33,504 nt of DNA, taken from positions 1-33,504 of the forward strand of contig NW_004087055.1 of the NCBI RefSeq assembly GCF_000220395.1, written 5' to 3'. Below, piece by piece: positions 12,979 to 24,633 of the stretch. Numbering within the stretch: the first letter of the stretch is position 1; each line of letters opens with the position of its first letter. Below the pieces are notes generated by a model. The model saw only the letters and a list, made by a program, of their open reading frames with translations. It had not been told where the DNA came from and did no database searches. A program made the translations under genes and the position numbers. The DNA comes from Ichthyophthirius multifiliis. Its lineage: Eukaryota > Ciliophora > Oligohymenophorea > Hymenostomatida.

Positions 12979-15056
12979 ATGTCAATAAATTTTGAATTAT
13001 CTGACACAAATTGGCAAAAGTTATTTTAGCCATTTTTTTCTTCAAATATTATAGAAGAATTTATATCATTTGAAGAAATGGAATAAAATAAATAAATTTC
13101 AAAAAGTACTTATATACAATAACTAAGTACAATGCAAATAAAATACAACAATTAATATTAAGGATCTTTATAATCTACATTTCATTATATAATTCGAGGT
13201 TTATATTTTGAATATGGTATTCTTTTATAAAATCCAGACCCTTAAAAGGCGCTTCAAATATACATAAAAGGCTTTGAAGAATACTAAGATTCACTATGTG
13301 CATATAAATTAGCTTAAATATATAATAAAAATAACAAAACTAATATAAAAGTAAAGGCAGATTAAGAAAAGTCTTTATTTTATTTAATAATAGCAGCCAG
13401 TTTAGTAGATTTGCAATACAATAATATTTAAATAGAAATAAAAGATGATTTATAAAAGTTAATAACTAAAAATAAATTAGGGACATCTATAAGCGACGAA
13501 TATTTGTCCAAATATTAGCAATGTTTTACTTAAGAATACATTCATATTTATGGATATTTATTTGATCTTTAGTATTGCAATAAAGAATTTTCATAAGTAA
13601 AATATAATTAACTACTTGATATTTTAGAGTTAAATGTGGAAAAATATTAAGATTAATTTTCACTTTTACATACATTTAAATTATTATGCAGGAAAACCGA
13701 AAACAAAGACAAATGCATTTTTAAAATTATTAGAATAGCAGAAAAAGCTTCAAAAGAATGTTTAGAAGATGTATTTAATATTATACTTAAAGATGTAAAT
13801 ATATTAAGTAAAATTAAAGTTGAACATTAATTACTGGTTAATATCAGATTTCTATTCTTTGAAATTTATTTATTTTTTAAATATTTCACTTAATAAGATA
13901 AAAACTCTCTATGGATAATTATTAAAAATATTTGTGATGTTATCTATAATATTAATAAACAAAAATAATTGTGTAATATGTAAACTCAAAAAGCATTAAT
14001 CAATAGAGTTTAAAGTAAAATGTATGAATTAGGTATTGCTTAAGATATTAACTTTAGAAAAGCTTTAGAAGTTATTAAAGAAGACTTAATTGAAAATAAA
14101 TAAAATGAATACTTATATGCTTATTCTAATTATACTATGGGTAAAATAATGCAAAAAATGAATATGTATAAGTAAAACTATAAATAAAAATATAATATAT
14201 TAAATTATTAAAAAATAAAATTGTAAAAATTTCTAATTTAAAAATAAATATAATATAAATAACTAATAAATATAATATCATATTATATTATATCTATATT
14301 AAGTTAATATAATTATATTTATTTATATATTTAGTAATACATTTGAAGACTAATTTAATTTATCATAGTAATAATTTGAAAAGCGTCTATAAAATGATAA
14401 TGATGTATGTGGCTGTTTAATATCATTATATTATATTGGTCGTATAAATTAAAAAATTAAAAAAGATATAGAAAAGTCAAATGATAATTATAAAAAAGCT
14501 ATAGAATTATATAAAGCATAAATTAAACAATTTAAAAGTGTAAGAACTATTTAACTAGAAATATATTGTATAAAAATAGAAAAAAAACTAAATTAATTAG
14601 GATTAGCAAGTTAATATTTTGCAATAAACTATAATATCATAAAAAGTTAATAAAATTAAATATCACAAATAGAAGAAACATAATAACAAATGGATAATTT
14701 TTAATAAACAAATCAATTGAATTAAACATTAAACTAGAATGAAATAAATAAAAAAAAAGATAAAGAATAAATATCTAAAAATAATTTATAAATAGAAATG
14801 TCATAGGATATAAGATCTCTTCAAAGTAGCCATTGTAAATTAAATAAAAATAATAAATATGAAAATAAAGAATAATAATCAAAAATTATATAATAATAGC
14901 AATATTAACAATAATAAACACAATCACAGTATCTAAAACAATAACAATTATAATATCCATAACAATAAAAATCAATATAGCTATAAGAATAAAAATAATA
15001 ATAAGAATAACAATAAAATTAACTTGAATTATAATAATAGTAAATATAAATATAAA

Positions 15057-15095
<39 letters not shown>

Positions 15096-16369
15096 TATAC
15101 TAATAATAATAGCAATAAATATTATAATAATAATAGTAATAAATTAATAATGAGCAATAATTTTTAAATAATAAACATTCTATTTATTTTATTTAATTTG
15201 AAAAATTATTTATTTTAGATTTAATTCATCGTGGAAGTCTCTATTCTACAAGTGAAGGCGTTATAATGAATTCTAATAATAATCTTTAATAAAAATCATC
15301 TATAAATAATCTCCGATCATTTAAAAATCATATATAAAATATTTATTTAGATATATAAATATAATAAGCAGATGCAATAATATTAAAATAAATTATAATA
15401 AATAATTTCAATAACGTTGAAAAAATAATAAAAAAATTAGAAGCTAAAATTACTTCTGTAAAAAATGTTTAAAAAACCAATTTAGAGTCCCATTTGTTAT
15501 TCATAAAAGCTTATTCATGCAGAAGCTTATAAAATGATTAGTTTGAAATATTCTTAATTTATCCTTTGTTACCTTTTAATTTATAAATGGTTTTGAAAGG
15601 GAATAAACTACAAAATTTATAAGACAAAATTTTAATTGCAATATAAATTTCTGAAGCTATATCGCATTTACATTAAGCCGATATATATGTAAATGCAATC
15701 AAGCCTTCTAAAATTTTATTAAATAAAAATTTTAAAGTCTTTTTAAATGGATGGGAATTCGAAAATGAAGATTAAGCGCACCTTTAAGAAGTTAATATAG
15801 AAGAAAATATTTAAGAAAACGAAGAAAACATTCTTAAATTTATTCAAGGGTTTACATCTCCTGAAAATTTAAGTAAAAAAAAAGGTGATTAATATGGAGA
15901 TATATGGAGTTTAGGAATGCTTTTTAATTACCTTTTCTTTAATATAGATCCTTCTGAGGGAGATTTCTGTCGGGATAAAAAGATTTATGAAGGATTTAAT
16001 CTTATAATAACCGAATATACAGTAGGAAGTAATTATTATTTGGATAAAATTAAAGAAATTATTGAAAATATGGTTAAATATAATCCTTAAGAAAGAATTT
16101 AGTTAAATTTAGTAAAGGATAAGCTTTAAAGGATTTTTATGGAATAGGATTGTTAAATTAAACAATTTCCGAAAAACTTTAATTATTCAGTTCTTTAATC
16201 TAATAATTATTCTAATATATAAAAAAGTAATAAAATATTTGATAAATAAAATATTTAGGATTAATAATATCAATTTTCTGATAATTTATAAACTTAATAT
16301 TGCAGTTTACCTTATTATGAACCTTAATTTTTAAAAAATTCATAAATTGAAAATAATTATTAATTTTGA
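12979..16369 (+). CDS. Sel1/TPR-like repeat protein with C-terminal pseudokinase domain (1,075 aa)
   Basis: Exons 12979-14171 and 14335-16369 join across a 163-nt intron (GTAAAACT..ATTTAG); total coding length is a multiple of three with stop TGA. Residues 1-400 are helical with Sel1-like signatures (KALQIYIKGFEEYQDSLCAY, EKSLFYLIIAASLVDL); another such repeat follows the intron (GCLISLYYIGRINQ...YKKAIELYKAQI). Residues about 570-670 are Gln-rich, including 12 TAA codons in a row at 15059. A protein kinase fold follows: a possible G-loop (HRGSLYSTSEG), a VAIK-like Lys (DAIILKQI), a hinge (FEIFLIYPLLPF), then SEAISHLHQADIYVNAIKPS. APE-like SPE and DIWSLGML motifs are clear. The catalytic HRD is replaced by VNA (about 850-852) and DFG by NGW (about 869-871), so phosphotransfer is unlikely. 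It is probably a scaffold or allosteric regulator. The start ATG follows an A-rich leader. Confidence 0.85.
14880..15160 (+). repeat. Poly-Gln coding block built mostly of TAA codons
   Basis: Imperfect CAA/TAA/TAG repeats with a perfect (TAA)12 run at 15059-15094, all in frame within the pseudokinase gene. It is translated as a Gln-rich linker between the Sel1-like region and the kinase fold. Under the standard code this would be dozens of stops. Confidence 0.9.
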
Positions 16370-16490
16370 AAATTTCATTTTGTATTTATTTTCTTAAAAA
16401 TTATTTTTATTTATTTATATATTAATTTAATTTATTATAAAATATATTAATTTTTATCAATTAATATAAAGTAAATCTTAAAAATAAAAA

Positions 16491-17553
16491 ATGAATAAAT
16501 GTTAATTAGTAAGATAAACATCTGAATATGTTTTGAAAAATGCTAAACATTCTCAAGTAAACATCTAAAATTTAAAGTAATTGGCAGATGATTTATTAGA
16601 TTAATTCTAAAAAGGATACAAATACACCGAGTTTGAAGAATACGGATGTCATTATTCAAATTTTAATTCCCCTGAACAAACAATAGCCTATATATTTATT
16701 TTAGATACTCTTAATTTTTGTTTTTGGCCTTGTAAAGAAGAATTCGAATATGATGATTTAGCAAATGGAGTAAAGAATTTGATCTTTAACCATTATGAAG
16801 ATGTTCTTCCGAAAAACATAATTAACATAAACGAATAATTTATAAAAGAATAAGTATTCAAAAATATTGATTTTCCCCTAATAGATGAAAGGACTAGACT
16901 TTTATAAGAAATAGGAAAAATAACTTTAAATTATTTCTAAGGAGAATATATTAATATAATAAAAGAAGCAAATAAATCCTCGGTTAAAGTACTTTTATTT
17001 AAATTTGTTATTTTATTTTTTTTTAAAAAAAAACAAAAAAAATATAAAGCTAGTAGATATACTTACAAGTTTTTTTAATAACTTTTAAGATATTGCCATT
17101 TATTAAGGACATTAAATTTGCTTTTATAAAAGGGCTTAAATTCTTGTTGCAGATTTATTTGGAGCTTTTAAAGGCTAGTCTTTTGGAGAATTCTATGATA
17201 TTGATTAGTTGACTACTTTTCCTGATTATAGAGTTCCTCAAATTCTTAATTAATTTTAAGTTATTTAATATTCAAATGAACTTTAAAATATTATTGATAA
17301 TAAAACAATTATTTAACATGGAAGTGAATATGAAGTACTTTTAATAATTTTATTTATTAATATATTTATTATTTGGTAAAAGATTGAAATTAGGGCTTGT
17401 ACTGTATATAGTGTAGAAGAATTAAAAAAATATTTAAAATAAAAAGGAAAAGATTTACATTCTATTGAAATCGACTGGATTTTATGGTAAAAAGGTGAAG
17501 AAAACAGGCATAATATTAAAAACCATCATAGAGTTTTATCAATCTATTATTGA
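16491..17553 (+). CDS. QNG1: Queuosine 5'-phosphate N-glycosylase, QNG1/DUF2419 family (317 aa)
   Basis: Three exons (16491-16988, 17050-17334, 17383-17553) with introns of 61 nt (GTACTTTT..TAAAG) and 48 nt (GTACTTTT..AAAAG); coding length is a multiple of three, ending ..VLSIYY-TGA. Family landmarks occur in order: FNSPEQTIAYIFILDTLNFC followed by FWP (near residue 85); VADLFGAFKGQSFGEFYDID; FPDYRVPQIL; HGSEYE joined by the second intron to IEIRACTVYSVEEL; IEIDWILWQKGEE; HHRVLSIYY. Length matches the roughly 340-residue eukaryotic enzymes. In that family the protein releases queuine from queuosine phosphate so that it can be reused for tRNA wobble modification. The second intron is a multiple of three and lacks TGA, so only the family alignment shows it is an intron. 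The start ATG is the first in a long A-rich leader. Confidence 0.92.
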
Positions 17554-17712
17554 ATGAAAAATCATATAAAATAAGACTAAAATTAAAGATAAATAAAAAT
17601 ATTTAATATAAAAAAATAAATTATAAAAATAAAATAATTTAAATATATAATATTTTGTTATATTTAAAAATACAAATATTATATTTAAAAAAATCATATA
17701 TATAAAAAAAAT
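17554..17712. terminator. Short convergent 3' intergenic region
   Basis: 159 nt between the stop of QNG1 (+) and the stop of the phosphatase gene (-). It must carry both 3' ends. A/T-rich, no recognisable signal beyond that. Confidence 0.45.
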
Positions 17713-18910
17713 TCAAACAAATGAAATTTAATATAGGGATTTTAAAATTTCAAAAGCTTAATCATAATTTTAATATTTATCAAGTTAAAAAATTTAATTT
17801 GTTTTCGTTACAATATCATTCTAATTATATATTCCTTTTAAAAATTATAACAAATATAGTAATTCTTTATCATTTTTATTATTAATAAATGGAATTATAG
17901 GAATTCCATTTTTCAAATTTTTAATAAACGAATAGCAATTATTATCAACAATTATAATATCATCTATATTTCTATTAGTAAAAACACTTAAGTCTTTTAT
18001 ATATCCATTTTTTGTAAGTAGGCAATTTTTTCTATAAATTCTAAAACTAATAAACTATTTCTCAGGATCTAACAAATTAATAGCCTAATCAGCATAAACT
18101 TTTTTGCTAGACGTAAAAACAATAACTTCATAAAATTAACTAATTTATTTTAAAAACTCACTAGCATAAGGTCTTATATTAATACCTACTTAAATAAGTT
18201 CATTTACTATTTTTTTTCCTCCTCGAAATTAAATTAAAAAAATCATAAGGTAATTCCAAAGATTAATTGCAATGTAAAAGAGTCTCATCCAAATCTAAAA
18301 CAAGAGTTTTTTTATTACTTATATTCGGCTAAATACATACTTTTTATTATTCCTTTAAACTAGGAAAACTTTCAATATATTTTTAATCAGCAAAAATACT
18401 TGTTAAAATTTAATAAGTTTCCATAAAATGATCTATAAATTCATTACTTGTTTAAAATTAAGAGTCTCCTTTTAAAGCTTTATAAAGATTATTTAAATAA
18501 TAATTATTACAAATGTTTTAATCTAATTTCTCTTTTATTCTAAATTACATTTATTCAATTCGTTTCTATTGGTTCTCTTCTTCTGGTATATTTTCGATTA
18601 TACTTACTTACTTTTTTATACTAAAGAAAAGAATATTTCTATTAATTTGTTTTAGTTCTTATTCATTTTATATTTACGGTTATTCATCTTTTATGTATTC
18701 TTTATAAAATATAATACTCAACTATTTTTACTTTTCTGAAAATGAATCTTATTTCTCAAAAGAGTTTATTTTATTAAATTCTATTTCAGGATCTTCGAAA
18801 ATATCTTCTTTATCACCAGAATTTTTTTTTAATATTATTAATGGAATTATTTTGTTTTCATTAGTTTTGCTAATTTCTTATTAAATATTATTTTATTATA
18901 AATCAATCAT
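17713..18910 (-). CDS. FCP/SCP-type (NIF domain) protein phosphatase, about 398 aa
   Basis: Minus-strand frame from ATG (18910; MIDLQQNNIQQEISKTNENK) to TGA at 17715-17713. The N-terminal 200 residues are a charged extension ending in SNKKTLVLDLDETLLHC. That is the DxDxT catalytic signature of HAD-type CTD phosphatases (SCP/Dullard/TFIIF-interacting family). The other HAD motifs follow: RPYASEFLKQIS, YEVIVFTSSKKVYADQAINL, a CLLTKNGYIKDLSVF stretch, DDIIIVDNNCYSF and NGIPIIPF. The reading frame changes once between PYDF and FRGGKKIVNEL, at the 7-nt A run 18236-18242; no intron fits, so a homopolymer indel is likely. Catalytic residues look intact. The expected activity is dephosphorylation of Ser/Thr, for example on the RNA polymerase II tail or, as in Dullard, a membrane-linked substrate. 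The exact substrate cannot be told. Confidence 0.85.
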
Positions 18911-19250
18911 GTTTTTTATTTATATAATTATAATAAAAATTATATTAAATAAATATATTACTTAAACAAAATAAAATAAAAATTCAACTATGAATTTTAT
19001 TGCTATTAATATTTGTTTTTAAAAAAATATAATTTTATATTTATTATAAAAATATAATATTAATTATTTATTTATTTAAAATATCAATACATAATTTTTT
19101 TTTTTAAAAATAAAATTAATTTATAAAAAAAAATATTAAAAATATTAAAAATATAAAATTATATAATTTTAACTTCTAACCATACAATTAAAAATTTATA
19201 AATAAAACATAAAATTATTATATAAATAAAAATAATTACATATAATAAAA
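18911..19250. promoter_or_regulatory. Divergent intergenic region between phosphatase and 4-exon gene
   Basis: 340 nt of A/T-rich DNA separating the ATGs of the phosphatase gene (-) and the gene starting at 19251 (+). It should hold both promoters. No distinct motif seen. Confidence 0.5.
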
Positions 19251-20319
19251 ATGAAACAAACTATTAAGAATAATTATTATACCAAAAAACATAATATAAT
19301 AGAAAAATTAAACTAAAATTAATTTGAAATACCAGAAAATCATATGTAAAATAATAAATTATTTTTATTTTTAAAAACAAATAAAAGATGTTGTAATATT
19401 AATAACCTATATAAATCGGATAAGAATATAACAATAAATACAAGTAATAGCTTTAAAGCATCACCAAATAAATCAAATTACTATTAAAACTTAAATACAT
19501 TAGAAACAATTAATTCTAATCATAAACCTAATAATGTTTCAAGACCTATTACTGCTCATATTATAAGGAGTCCTTATTAATCAGTTTTACATAAAAAACA
19601 ATCACTTATAAGCTAGTAATTAACTAACTCATTTATTGCTCATTCTGAATAAATGTATAAGTCTTTAAATAATTATCCTTAAAAAAGTCTAACAATTATT
19701 AATATAGAAAGCCATTAAGAATAAATAAATGTAGATAAAACACTTAATTTAATAAATAATTTTGACAAATTAAAAATGGATGAAAACGAGGCAATTAATA
19801 ATTATAAATAAAAGATAAAAGAATATAATAAGAATATTAAATTATATGAAAATTAATTAAAATAATGGAAAGAAACTGAAATGAATATCTTATACGACAT
19901 TAGAGAAAAAAGGAAAAAATTAAAAGTAATTTATTAATAAAAAAATAATATTAAGTATGTTTTGATTTGAAAAATAAAATAAAGAAATTAGAAGAAAAGC
20001 AATATTTAATAGAAAAAACAAAAAATTAATTAACATTGGATAATAAAGATGTATTTTTCTTATTTTTCTTATTTATTTTAAATAATGTATTTATTAAAGA
20101 AAGCAATAGAAATTTGTGAGATTTAGGCAAAACATTAAGGATTAAGAGAATAAATAGAAAAAGAAAAGAATTTATATAAATGTTTTAGTAATAAATGCAT
20201 GATAAAAAATATACATCTTTAAATGAAAATGTATTTTAAAAATAAAAAAATATATATATATATATATAAATTTATTACTTATTTATTAATTTAGAGAGTT
20301 AATAATTAAATAAAAATGA
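19251..20319 (+). CDS. Hypothetical Ser/Asn-rich protein with C-terminal coiled coil (298 aa)
   Basis: Four exons (19251-19925, 19985-20050, 20100-20230, 20295-20319) with introns of 59, 49 and 64 nt (donors GTAATT, GTATTT, GTATTT; acceptors AAAG, AAAG, TTTAG). Phases agree and the frame ends at TGA 20317-20319. Residues 1-150 are low complexity (Asn, Ser, Lys, Thr) with a few conserved-looking patches (SRPITAHIIRSPYQ). From about 165 on it is a coiled coil: KMDENEAINNYKQKIKEYNK, KQWKETEMNILYDIREKRKK, and after splicing KLEEKQYLIEKTKNQLTLDNK. It ends KIELIIKQK. The third intron holds an AT-dinucleotide run. I do not recognise a family. The last exon is short, so the exact C-terminus is less sure than the rest. 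Confidence 0.7.
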
Positions 20320-20767
20320 ATATTTTTTACAGTAAAAATTAACAGCAAATTATATCTACAAGCAAAAGCTCTTAGTAAATAAAAATATTATATAATTTTT
20401 TTTTAGTATTTTTTAAATTAAAATATAGGAAAACTAATCAAATATATTTACTTAAAATATCGTTGGTGTTACAAATAAAGATAAAAGTATATGAAAATAT
20501 TATATTATAATTTTCGTTTATATTAAATGAAATTTTACTTTAATTTTATGTTTAAAATATTAATTTAATATTTTATAAATTAGATTAATACTTAAAGTTA
20601 AAATTAAACTTTTTTAATTTTAATAAAATTAATTAATAATTGTAAAATTATTTATATATTATAAATTTATATAATTATCTTATTTTTGAAATATTTTATT
20701 TATATGAAAAATATTTTATGTTTAAATTATTATGTAAAACCTTTTAATATAATTTTTTATTTAAACT
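20320..20767. other. Convergent intergenic spacer
   Basis: A/T-rich sequence between the stop of the 4-exon gene (+) and the stop of the ANTH gene (-). The plus-strand frame stays open here only because TAA/TAG are sense; composition is not coding-like and no domain is visible. Confidence 0.55.
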
Positions 20768-21819
20768 TCATAATATAAGCTAGTTTGTATCCTAATCTTA
20801 AGTATCTAATTTTTATTCATCGTTTTAAAACTTATTTTATTATCCAACTAAATCTTTATTTAAATTTTAATTATTATTTTATTAAATACTTGTATTTTCT
20901 TCTAATTATTTTTTATTTTCAATATTTTCATTTGATTAAGTTTTTTGAGTATATTCATTTATATAATTACTTTCATTTTGTAAATTTTATTAATCATTTT
21001 AAAATGTCTATTTTTTTTTATTCTTATTATTTTTTTTATTTTTGTTTTTTTCTTTATTGTTTTCTTAAATTTTAATTGTTTCAATTTATTCATTATTTTA
21101 AATATTTTTATTTATTTCTTATATATTATCATTTTAATTTTATTCATTAGTTTAAGATATATCATTTTATTAATATAATTCTTTAGTCTATTTTATTTCA
21201 CTTATTTATTATGAAACATTATCATTTAATTCCTCTTGAAATATAAAATTATCTTAAACTATTTTTTATTAATTATTATTATTTATTTAGTTTTCAATTT
21301 TTATTTAATCCTAGCAATTGATTTAAATTTCTTCAGTTTATTCATTTCTTAATTCTTTATAATTATGTTTATTTTCTAAACTATTATTAAATAAACAATT
21401 TTTCTCTTCTGGTAAATTTTATTATTCTTATGTTTTTTTTCCTTCTTCTTCAATTTAAATAATTTAATCTTATTAACATATATTTTATAATTAAACTTAT
21501 TATATTTATTCATCATTACGATTTTATTTATTTATTTCTTAAAAATCATAACCTTAATTTTCTTATTCTTTTTAATTTAACTCCTATAAACAAATCTATT
21601 AATTTTCTTCATATAATTAATTTTATTAGATTTAGTTATTTCCTTCCATATATATATTATTTTGTTCGAATTAATTATTATTTTCTTATAAATCATTATT
21701 ATCTTCTTTTAAATCATTATTATTCCCTTCAAATTTTATATGATTTTCTTATAGTTCTTTATTATTTTCTTATTGTAGATTTTCTCCTTATTATTATTTA
21801 CTTTCTTACATACTATAAT

Positions 21820-21850
<31 letters not shown>

Positions 21851-24409
21851 ATTTATGTCTTTATTTTCGTTTTAAATTATTTAATTATTATTTTATTGAA
21901 TTAATTAATTTTAAAAGTTAGTATCTTTAAATAAAAGATTTTCATCATTTTAACTTTTAATATTAGACATTTATTATAATAATTATTCTAAATTATTAAT
22001 ATTTTCATTTGTTTATATTTAAATATTATTGCTATTAATTGTACTATTAACATTATTAATTTAAGAGTTTTCATTTAAAATATTACTAATAACTAACTGT
22101 TTTTAATCGACAAAAAGAACATTATTTTCTGATTAATGTGCTTATAAATATTATTACATTTATTACTAAAGCAATTATTCTTAATTATTATCTTCTATAT
22201 TTGAACTAACTTATTTATTTTAAGTGCTTTAAACTTCAAATAATTATTAATTAAATATAATCTCACTTTTATCAATAAGGCTAATACTTTAATTTTTATT
22301 AAGTTTTATAAGCTCTTCTTATTAATTTTAATCATTTTCTTTTGCAAATTATTAATCTGTAGAGTTTTCAGTTTCTTGATTTTTTATTATTTCCATATTA
22401 TGTTATTTAAAAGGAATTAATTTTTATAAATCATGATAAGTTTTTACCCTTTCTTCATTTTATAAATAATATTTAAAACTTTCACTACTATATTAACTTT
22501 GAAAATTTACAAATATATCAACATTCATTTAAATTATATTTTTGAAACAATTTTTATATTATGAATCTTACTTTTTATTGATTCCATGGGATTTTCCATC
22601 TTATTTTTTAATTTAAATATAGTTTTTTAATAAACTTAATTAAATTCTTGGTTTTTAAAGAGTTATTTCTTTATTATTTTCTTCTTAATTATTTTCTTCA
22701 GAATAACTATATAAATTTATAAAGTTTGCAAATACTTTTATATTGAATTCGCTTTTCAATTCATTACTTTCTAAGAATTAATGTTTATATTATGAATTTT
22801 TTTTTATTAGAGATTCTTTATTCAAATTGAAATATGAATTTTGATTATTTTAATCTTTCAGTAAGCTTAAGTCTTCTGAATTAAATATTTCTGAGTCTAC
22901 AATTTTAATATTTTATTATGATCTGTCTAATTAATTAGGATATTATTGTTCCTAATTTAAATTATATATTTTTATTTGTTCTAATTCTATATCTTTATCT
23001 TCAAACTTTAATAATATAACATCTTATTCAGGTAATTTTTATGCATTTCTTTTTTCTAATGCACTTATATAATCATTTAGAGTGTTTAAAGTTTAATTTT
23101 CTGCTTTATAAAAATCATTTGGATTGATCTATTCGAATCCTTAAATAAATTTATAAAACTCTAGAAGTTAAACAAACAATTGGCTATTTTTTATAAATTA
23201 TACATATGTCTATTTAAAATTATAAAGTTAATCTATATTTAAAGTATTAAGCTTTTCTATATTAAAAAAAAATATAAAAATTTCTTTTAATATTTTATAT
23301 TATATTTTATTTTTAATTTAATAATGATTTTAAAATCATTTTTATTTATTTTTTTAAAATTTTTATTTATTTTAAATTGATTGATTTTACAAATAAAATA
23401 ATTAATTTTATTATATAAAATTACCAAAAACAATAATTATAGCAGTATACACTTAAGTATATAAATTAATTTATTAATAAAGTATTTGGGAAAATACGAA
23501 TTTATTAAGCGGATATTATAAATAACCTTAATTTTAATTCCATTCTTTTAAAAAATAAATTTAAAATGAATCAAAATAAAAACATTTATTATATTAATAT
23601 ACCTTAAGAAAAATTTCTATTGGGGCTTTCTAATTCAAAAATAAGATCAAATAAAGAGTAAGCCAACTCAATCTCACTTTTAATTTATTCATAAGAAATA
23701 TTTCTAAAATATTTCATTTTTTCATATCTTGGTACATTATAACTTAATGACTTTTACGAAAACAATTTACTTCTAATTTTAATATATTAAAAATATTTTC
23801 TTATAAAATAATCAATAAGTATAGCATCTATTATATTAATTATTTAAAAATTAAATTTATGATATGTATAAATAAAAAAATAACTATTTTTGGGGTCCTA
23901 ATCTTTATAATTTTCTACATGGGTTATTTTCAAAAATTATATATCATTTATAAAACATCTTTCTTCAACACAATAATCTAAAATTAACAGATTTTTTACA
24001 ATATAATTCCATCTATTTTTAGATTCACTATATTATAGTTTAGATACAATAGTACTATATCCTATTTAAGGTCTTGTTTCGTTATCATTTCCTTATAATG
24101 TATTTATTATTTCTGTATATTATTTTTATTATTGTATAAAGTTTTTATTTTAATTTAATATTTTTAACTTTATATATCATATTCATTTGGTGGTTCGAAA
24201 TCTCCTGCATAAGTGGCTTAAAGTCTTGACTTTATAATAAAATTATGTTATATTTTTTTTTTTTGTATTTTAAATTAAAAAAAATGTAAAGGGTTTAATT
24301 TTATATTATAAAAAAATTCATGATTATAATTATTTTTATTAAGTTAAACCTTTTCAAAAGATGAATTAGCTCCAATTGAAAAGCATGATCTAAATATTTA
24401 AGTTATCAT
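20768..24409 (-). CDS. ANTH-domain clathrin assembly protein (AP180/CALM-like) with long Q/N/E-rich tail (1,060 aa)
   Basis: Six minus-strand exons (24409-24350, 24229-24169, 24112-23885, 23827-23603, 23544-23425, 23256-20768) splice with matching phases. Introns are 120, 56, 57, 58 and 168 nt, and the end is TGA. Residues 1-310 fit the ANTH fold: SSFEKSRLQATYAGDFEPPN (the lipid/ATS-like start), NRWNYIVKNLLILDYCVEER, HVENYKDQDPKNNAILIDYF then IRKYFQYIKIRSKL, NKFVFSQILYQQINLYTQVY, and EKLNTLNIDQLYNFKQTYVQ with LLEFYKFIQGFEQINPNDF. In this family the domain binds PI(4,5)P2 and brings clathrin/AP2 to the plasma membrane. The remaining 730 or so residues are Gln/Asn/Glu-rich and appear disordered, with nine GAA codons in a row at 21821-21847. 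I see no obvious DPF, NPF or clathrin-box series. The 57-nt intron is silent to the frame and was placed by family alignment. Confidence 0.88.
21821..21847 (-). repeat. (GAA)9 poly-Glu coding repeat
   Basis: Nine perfect TTC triplets on the plus strand, read as GAA (Glu) on the minus strand in frame within the last exon of the ANTH gene. Confidence 0.9.
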
Positions 24410-24633
24410 AAAAATAATAAAATATAAATAATATTTAAAAATAATTAAATTAATTAAAAATATAAAAAAAATATATATATAAAAAAATATATAAATATAT
24501 ATATATAAATATATAAAATATATATATATATATAGTTAATTATAATGATAAATATTTTATATCAATATTAATATTATTTATAATTTTTTTTTTTAAATAT
24601 TTTAAAAATAAAATTTAAATTAAATCATATACT
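24410..24633. promoter_or_regulatory. Intergenic region 5' of the ANTH gene with an AT-dinucleotide tract
   Basis: 224 nt upstream of the ANTH start codon. It contains a long alternating TA tract at about 24469-24533 and little else. Confidence 0.5.

Noticed and set aside
20785-21075. 96-codon standard-code frame on the plus strand, Tyr/Phe-rich
   Set aside because: Antisense to the C-terminal tail of the ANTH gene; the minus-strand frame is open for 829 codons and ends at 20768.
23567-23860. Plus-strand gene starting MNQNKNIYYINIPQEK
   Set aside because: It is antisense to two ANTH exons with matching splice phases; its composition is hydrophobic and shadow-like.
24469-24533. Alternating TA tract as a possible replication origin or telomere-associated element
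   Set aside because: Such tracts are common in this A/T-rich DNA and inside introns; there is no C4A2-type telomere repeat and nothing else to support an origin.
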